Of a DNA stretch of 64,000 nucleotides, positions 60,101-64,000 are shown one piece after another. The stretch is taken from NCBI GenBank assembly GCA_023935145.1, contig CM043705.1, positions 22,103,501-22,167,500 of the forward strand. Direction: 5' to 3'. The notes below the pieces were generated by a model. The model was not told where the DNA came from, did no database searches, and saw only the letters and a list, made by a program, of their open reading frames with translations. How positions within the stretch are numbered: position 1 is the stretch's first letter; each line of letters begins with the position of its first letter. The translations under genes and the position numbers were made by a program. Source of the DNA: Bretschneidera sinensis (lineage: Eukaryota > Streptophyta > Magnoliopsida > Brassicales > Akaniaceae).

Positions 60101-62718
60101 ATAGACCTTGGTAATATGGGTCGGGCCTCAAGGGAGGCTACGGTTTTGATCACAATGGGCTCTTCAGCCTTCTCTAACTCAGCCCTAGAAATGGATTCTC
60201 CATTCTCAGTATAACCAACTCCTTGAGAGAGTGTTACTTTCAACTCATCCTCTTCCATTGCTTCCAAAAATCTCTGCGCAAGTGAGTTAATATCATCAAT
60301 AGAAAAACAGGGTTTAATGTCAGTCAATGGATACCTCATGGCTTCAAAGATGTTGAAGCGTATAACTTCATTATCAAATTCCATGGTTAGAGTTCCCTCA
60401 TAAACACCGATCTTTGTTCTTGCGGTCCTCATGAATGGGCGCCCTAAAAGCAACGGAGTAGAATTTAGGGGAGAATCTTCCATATCAATGATATAGAAGT
60501 CTGCAGGAAAAATGAGTTGATTTACTTGCACAAGAACATCTTCAACGTATCCTTTAGGATACTTATTAGATCGATCAGCCAATTGGATAACAACATTATC
60601 ACTTTTAAGTGCACCTAGCTCTAAAGAAGCATAAAGACTATAAGGCATCACATTAATTGAAGCTCCTAAGTCTAGCATGACATTATCAAATTTGTTGGTA
60701 CCAATCACACAAGGAACAGAAAAACTCCCTGGATCCTTAAGCTTTGGTGGCAATTTCCTTTGGATGACAGCAAAGACTGTCTCATTCAACTTCACCACCT
60801 CCTTCTCACGAGTCTGCCTCCTTGTAGTGCAAAGCTCCTTTAGAAACTTGGCATATCTTGGCACTTGCTTCAAGCACTCAATCAAAGGCATGTTGACTTG
60901 TACCTTCTTAAAAATCTCCAAGATGGCCTGATCAGATTCATCCTTCTTAGTTTTGGCAAACCTACTAGGAAAAGGTACACGAGCAAAAGGATTAGAATCA
61001 AAAGAGTGTTTAGGGTTTTGTTCATTACCTTGAGGTTTTAAAGCATTCTCAGATGATGGAGGACCAATCATTTCTGCCATTGTGGTGGTGGGATCTTTCT
61101 GTATTTCCTTCTTGGTGCTCTCAACGTCCTCTTCCTCATGGTGGGTCACTTTGGCTTTCTTCTGAGTTTTAAGAACATCCACAAGGGTCTTGCCACTCCT
61201 TGTGGTAACAACTTTAGCTTGCTCGATAATTGGGTTGGGAACAGTGTTGCTAGGCAATTTTCCACTCTCTGTTATCTTCCCCATGAAGTCCACCACTTGT
61301 CCCAATTGCTTCTTCAGCTCTGCAATATCCTTAGTGTGAGCCTGTTGACCTGTAACAAGAGCTTGAGTAGCAGTAGTTAAATTCTGTTGCCCTTGAGCAA
61401 GAGACTTTAAAATTTCATCATAACTAGAAGCAACAGAATTTGTAGGTACAATAGGATTAGGGACAAAGTTTTGAGGTACCTGAGGCCTCATAAACAAACC
61501 TTGAGGGCGTGGAAACACTTGCCCTTGACCTTGAGGGTTCTGAACATTATCATTGTTGGCCCAACGAAAATTGGGGTGATCTCTAAGCCCGGGGTTATAT
61601 GTGTTAGAGAAAGGGTTGTACCTTTGTCCACCTTGATTACCTTGAAACCCAACAGCGTTAAGAGACTCCCATCCTCCATTGTTGATCAGTTGGGGACATT
61701 GGTCAGTTGGATGCCCTTGAGTACAACACACACCACAGATTTGAGCAACTTGTTGTACTTGTGCTCCATTCACATTCAGTACCTGAGACAGAAGAGTAGA
61801 CATTTTATTAACTTTTTCCTCAAGAGCAGAGTTAGAAGATACCTCATTCACCCCATGAGTGGAGTTTAACACTCCCTCGTATTGTTGATAATTAAGAGCA
61901 CGTTGGGCGAGTAACTCCTTAGCAACATCAGGTGTCTTATCGACAAAAGAACCTCCGGCAGCAGCATCTAACAATTGACGTTCGAGGGGGAGAAGTCCTT
62001 CATAAAAGTAAGTGAGAAGATTCCCTTCTTTCATCCCATGTGAAGGACATGATGCAATTAAGCTCTTGAATCTCTCATAGTAGGCATAGAACGCCTCTTC
62101 CTTCCTTTGCTCAATTCCAGTTATCTGCTTCCTCAAGACAGTAATCCTTGAGGCAGGGAAGTACTTAGTCAGAAACTCAGTCATAAGCTTCTCCCATGTG
62201 TTGATGTAACCCGAGGGTAGATCAAACAACCAAGTCTTTGCCCTATCTTCAAGTGAAAAAGGGAATGACTTCAGCTTCAGTACGTTGAGATCCGCATTTT
62301 GTGGGCACATACTTGAACACACAAACTGGAACTCCTTGAGATGTTTGTGAGGATCTTCGTTAGTAAGCCCATGGAATTTGGGCAAATGGTGCAAGAACCC
62401 ACTCTTCAGTTCGAACTCAGCTATCTTGCCAACTGCTGGTTCTGGATAAGTAATACAAGTTGGTGCAGCTCCCCCATCAGTTGAAGAAGACATTTGCCTA
62501 ATAGTTTCAGCCATTGGTACTTCGTCTTCCTTACTTGCGTCTTCTAAGTCAGGTATGTCTTCTTCCTCGTCTGACAAGTGATGTGAAAAATTATCTGACT
62601 CCTCCGACTCTAACCTCCCTTCTTGGTGAGGTGGGGGTTGATTTGTAGAAAGTGCAACTTCTTTTAGTAAAGCCAAGCGTTTTCTAAGTTCTTGAGTCTT
62701 TCTACTAACTGCTGACAT
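57133..62718 (-). CDS. Athila-2 gag-pol polyprotein, intact (1861 codons)
   Basis: One uninterrupted frame from the ATG at 62718 ([18 protein letters not shown]), about 200 bases after the primer site. An acidic N-terminal region precedes the gag core at about residues 105-300 ([20 protein letters not shown]). The zinc knuckle [14 protein letters not shown] is at 328-341. The protease DLGAS starts at about 683. In [13 protein letters not shown] precedes the active-site motif FMDD at 1140-1143. RNase H has [10 protein letters not shown] near 1283 and [10 protein letters not shown] near 1354. The integrase zinc finger spans about 1497-1540 ([19 protein letters not shown]). The integrase triad is D1565, D1624 and E1660, spaced 35 residues between the last two. 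All catalytic positions I can check are present. Fusion of gag and pol in one frame is usual for this group. Confidence 0.93.
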   Translation of the reverse strand: MSAVSRKTQELRKRLALLKEVALSTNQPPPHQEGRLESEESDNFSHHLSDEEEDIPDLEDASKEDEVPMAETIRQMSSSTDGGAAPTCITYPEPAVGKIAEFELKSGFLHHLPKFHGLTNEDPHKHLKEFQFVCSSMCPQNADLNVLKLKSFPFSLEDRAKTWLFDLPSGYINTWEKLMTEFLTKYFPASRITVLRKQITGIEQRKEEAFYAYYERFKSLIASCPSHGMKEGNLLTYFYEGLLPLERQLLDAAAGGSFVDKTPDVAKELLAQRALNYQQYEGVLNSTHGVNEVSSNSALEEKVNKMSTLLSQVLNVNGAQVQQVAQICGVCCTQGHPTDQCPQLINNGGWESLNAVGFQGNQGGQRYNPFSNTYNPGLRDHPNFRWANNDNVQNPQGQGQVFPRPQGLFMRPQVPQNFVPNPIVPTNSVASSYDEILKSLAQGQQNLTTATQALVTGQQAHTKDIAELKKQLGQVVDFMGKITESGKLPSNTVPNPIIEQAKVVTTRSGKTLVDVLKTQKKAKVTHHEEEDVESTKKEIQKDPTTTMAEMIGPPSSENALKPQGNEQNPKHSFDSNPFARVPFPSRFAKTKKDESDQAILEIFKKVQVNMPLIECLKQVPRYAKFLKELCTTRRQTREKEVVKLNETVFAVIQRKLPPKLKDPGSFSVPCVIGTNKFDNVMLDLGASINVMPYSLYASLELGALKSDNVVIQLADRSNKYPKGYVEDVLVQVNQLIFPADFYIIDMEDSPLNSTPLLLGRPFMRTARTKIGVYEGTLTMEFDNEVIRFNIFEAMRYPLTDIKPCFSIDDINSLAQRFLEAMEEDELKVTLSQGVGYTENGESISRAELEKAEEPIVIKTVASLEARPILPRSIPPLSFPISTNKFLPSMIQAPTLELKVLPDHLKYVFLGDNETLPVIISSKLEEDQEKKLVDVLKKYKTAIGWTLADIKGISPTMCVHRILLEDGAKPTRDAQRRLHPPMMKVVQDEVIKLLDCGVIYPISDSKWVSPVQVVPKKSGVTVVKNEENELVPQRVVTGYRVCIDYRKLNASTRKDHFPLPFIDQMLERLAGYPFYCFLDGYSGYNQIYIAQEDQEKTTFTCPFGTYAYRRMPFGLCNAPGTFQRCMLSIFSEYIENIIEVFMDDFSVFGRDFDACLGNLELILKRCVETNLVLNWEKCHFMVTQGIVLGHIISARGIEVDKSKVDLVRYLPSPTCVREVRSFLGHAGFYRRFIKDFSNVSRPLCLLLQKDTLFEFDEECKKAFEKLKELLTTAPIMSPPNWSLTFELMCDASDYAVGAVLGQRMDKKPYAIYYASRTLNDAQLNYSTTEKELLAVVFALDKFRSYLLQTKVVVYTDHAALKYLMTKKEAKPRLIRWVLLLQEFDLEIKDKKGSENLVADHLSRLVHEEDVLPLQESFPDEQLFGIEVSEPWYADIVNYLVTRQFPDTLPRSNKEKLKHMARHYIWDEPYLWKHCSDQIIRRCVPESEHKSILAFCHSESCGGHFGARRTARKVLDCGFFWPSIFKDAYLYCMTCDRCQRTGNLGSRDQMPMAHIITVEIFDVWGVDFMGPFPSSNGFLYILLAVDYVSKWVEAKATRTNDSKVVVDFLRSNIFARFGMPRVIISDGGLHFCNRTIEALLKKYKVTHKVATPYHPQTSGQAEVSNREIKGILEKTVGPTRKDWSKRLDDALWAYRTAYKTPIGMSPFRLVYGKACHLPVELEHRAWWAVKSFNMDIDEAGLHRKLQLNELEEIRNEAYDSAWIYKEKTRAFHDKMIRGKAFVVGQKVLLFHSRLKLFPGKLRSRWVGPFIVTNIFPHGAMQIKSEKTGNEFKVNGHRLKPYYEAFEEHTVEDVPLLEVPLTKD

Positions 62719-62920
62719 TCATGGACCTAAATAACAAAAGTAAAGGAATCAATATATAAGTTCAAGTTTGAAATACAAATAATAATGAGCTTCCCTTACA
62801 AACTTTACAAATGGTTTTAAGGAAGTCACATGCTAAAATTGCAATCAAGTAAAACACAAGTTATAATATGCTAAGAAGAATATTAACAAGTTAAATGACA
62901 CTAAAATATAGAGATTTTGC

Positions 62921-62940
62921 AATCCCCGGCAACGGCGCCA
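62921..62940 (-). other. Primer-binding site of Athila-2 (tRNA-Asp type)
   Basis: The minus strand reads TGGCGCCGTTGCCGGGGATT, complementary to the 3' end of plant tRNA-Asp, two bases after the end of the 5' LTR. This site is typical of Athila elements. Confidence 0.93.
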
Positions 62941-62942
62941 TT

Positions 62943-64000
62943 TGATAGACCGTTTATTTCGGTCATCAACAAACCCTGCAGAAGATTGTAGTAAAGTGAT
63001 TAGTAGGGTATCGTTATTGGCCGGGGATTGCGGGTACTCTATACTAAAGAGTCATAAAAATAATAATAAATGATTTGATTGGTTTAATTAGCAGTTTATA
63101 AACAAATATAAATCTACATCTATTAACATTACATAAGATTAGGGGGTTTTCATGATCTGATTTTTCTTTTTACTAATTTTACTAAGGAAATTAAAGAACA
63201 ATTATTTACAATTGATCATTTTCTCTCACAATTCAGAAAATCAAGTTTGTTAAATGACTAATCAAATTGTTTCAATGTAGACAACGAATTCGTGCCTCAA
63301 TCACATATCAGAATTGAATCAAAGTGCAAGCCTAAAGAGATCATGCACTTTATAAATTCCTTCTTAGATAATCACTAAGCTTAGGAAAAGTCCATCAGCT
63401 AGTTATTTTGTTTAAGCAATCAAGTTAATACTCAGCACATCCTTACAATTACTTAAACAAATCATTAAGATCAAAAGGAATTATGATTCAATAACATGTT
63501 CCTTATTCCTATGAAAAAGTCCATGGATAAAGAACATGCAATTTCCAGAACATTGGCTATTGTTCATAGCTTTTACCACTTTAAATCGTACTCCAGATCA
63601 ATTAGGTGATCGAAAGTGCGATTATGGCTTCAATGATTTGCAATATCAAAGTTTTCAATATAACAGAACTGAAAATTCAACATATGTAATGAATTAATAT
63701 GTCTACATATCATGAACAATTCAAAAACATTAAAGAATAAATCTGAAAATTAACCAACTCATTGAATTAATAATAATATCTAACATAAGAATCCAAGGCT
63801 GGAACAATTAAAAAGAATAGCCGTAAGGGGTACACTTCTTGAACACACTCAAGGAAGCTTGAGATGTTAATGGTGATGAACCTCACGGCTATGATGATAG
63901 ATGAAGGAGAACACATTTTGGAAAAGTCCTAATGTGCTCACAATTGGAGAAGGAATGGTGGAGTGTTCCAGCCTTTTGCTTCTTGAATTTTGAGTAGAGA
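62943..64000 (-). repeat. 5' LTR of Athila-2, cut by the window end
   Basis: 1058 bp of the LTR are visible and match 53494 onward with about four substitutions (for example GGG/GAG near 63143, CACATCC/CGCATCC near 63437). The promoter half of the LTR lies beyond the window. Confidence 0.93.

Larger units (their letters stand above)
53494..64000 (-). mobile_element. Athila-2: intact-looking Athila-like element, runs past the window end
   Basis: The 3' LTR is 53494-55420; the 5' LTR starts at 62943 and is cut by the window end. The primer site matches tRNA-Asp, gag-pol is one open frame of 1861 codons, and the purine tract is intact. I count about four differences between the LTRs over the 1058 bp that can be compared, so the insertion is young. 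If the 5' LTR has the same length as the 3' LTR, it should end near 64870. All parts needed for an autonomous copy that can be seen are present. Confidence 0.92.

Noticed and set aside
62921..62940. Part of a tRNA-Asp gene
   Set aside because: Only the 3'-terminal complement is present, at the fixed distance from the LTR; it is a primer-binding site. The tRNA-iMet-like matches at 15270, 20708 and 33561 are the same case.
45997..64000. Tandem Athila array made by unequal recombination between LTRs
   Set aside because: That would leave a complete interior between each pair of LTRs. Athila-1 stops in mid-gene exactly at a would-be TSD, so an insertion explains it better.

Overview
The window looks like plant nuclear DNA from a repeat-rich, gene-poor stretch. 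The evidence is Ty3/gypsy and Ty1/copia LTR retrotransposons of typical plant lineages (Athila-like, Tat-like, Tekay/Del-like chromovirus, Tork/Tnt1-like), a plant-mobile-domain (PMD) gene remnant, AT-rich spacers and many (TA)n tracts. I cannot name the species. I see no tRNA, rRNA, CRISPR array or bacterial-type operon, and no gene that is clearly an intact host gene.

Left part (1-6432): a diverged LTR relative of element B, small tandem repeats, one copy of a dispersed non-coding repeat (F1), one short charged ORF of unknown meaning, then the 3' part of a minus-strand PMD pseudogene.

Centre (6433-41391): one nested stack that can be read by its target-site duplications (TSDs). Element D is a Tat-like Ty3/gypsy element on the minus strand (6438-41386, TSD ACTAT/CCTAT), and it split the PMD pseudogene. 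Four events then hit D. A solo LTR of family C (6554-7967) landed in its 3' LTR. Element E (12388-16056, TSD GGAGG), a young gag-protease element lacking most of pol, landed in its RNase H region. Element B (19345-40406, TSD CAAGG), a Tekay/Del-like chromovirus, landed in its gag. B's own 5' LTR was then hit by a Copia element (19665-25410) and by a full-length gag-only element C (26724-33304, TSD ACGTA). With insertions removed, D is about 8.8 kb, B's 5' LTR is 1880 bp (its 3' LTR is 1884 bp), and D's two LTRs align. D also carries a 48-bp tandem array of about 29 hairpin-forming units and a broken plus-strand ORF (antisense to gag-pol) with its own TATA-like box.

Right part (41387-64000): the 5' half of the PMD pseudogene with its TATA-like box, spacers with small tandem repeats, repeat F2, then two Athila-like elements on the minus strand. 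Athila-1 (from 45997) is interrupted at 53493 by the younger Athila-2 (53494 to beyond 64000). Athila-2 has an intact 1861-codon gag-pol ORF, a tRNA-Asp-type primer site and almost identical LTRs, so it may be a recently active autonomous copy. The missing gag end of Athila-1 should lie just past the window.

The most notable observation is that about 470 bp of the LTR, including TATA box and promoter-proximal repeats, is shared between element E and the Athila-like elements. Their coding regions and primer sites belong to different Ty3/gypsy lineages. This looks like a promoter module exchanged between retrotransposon families.
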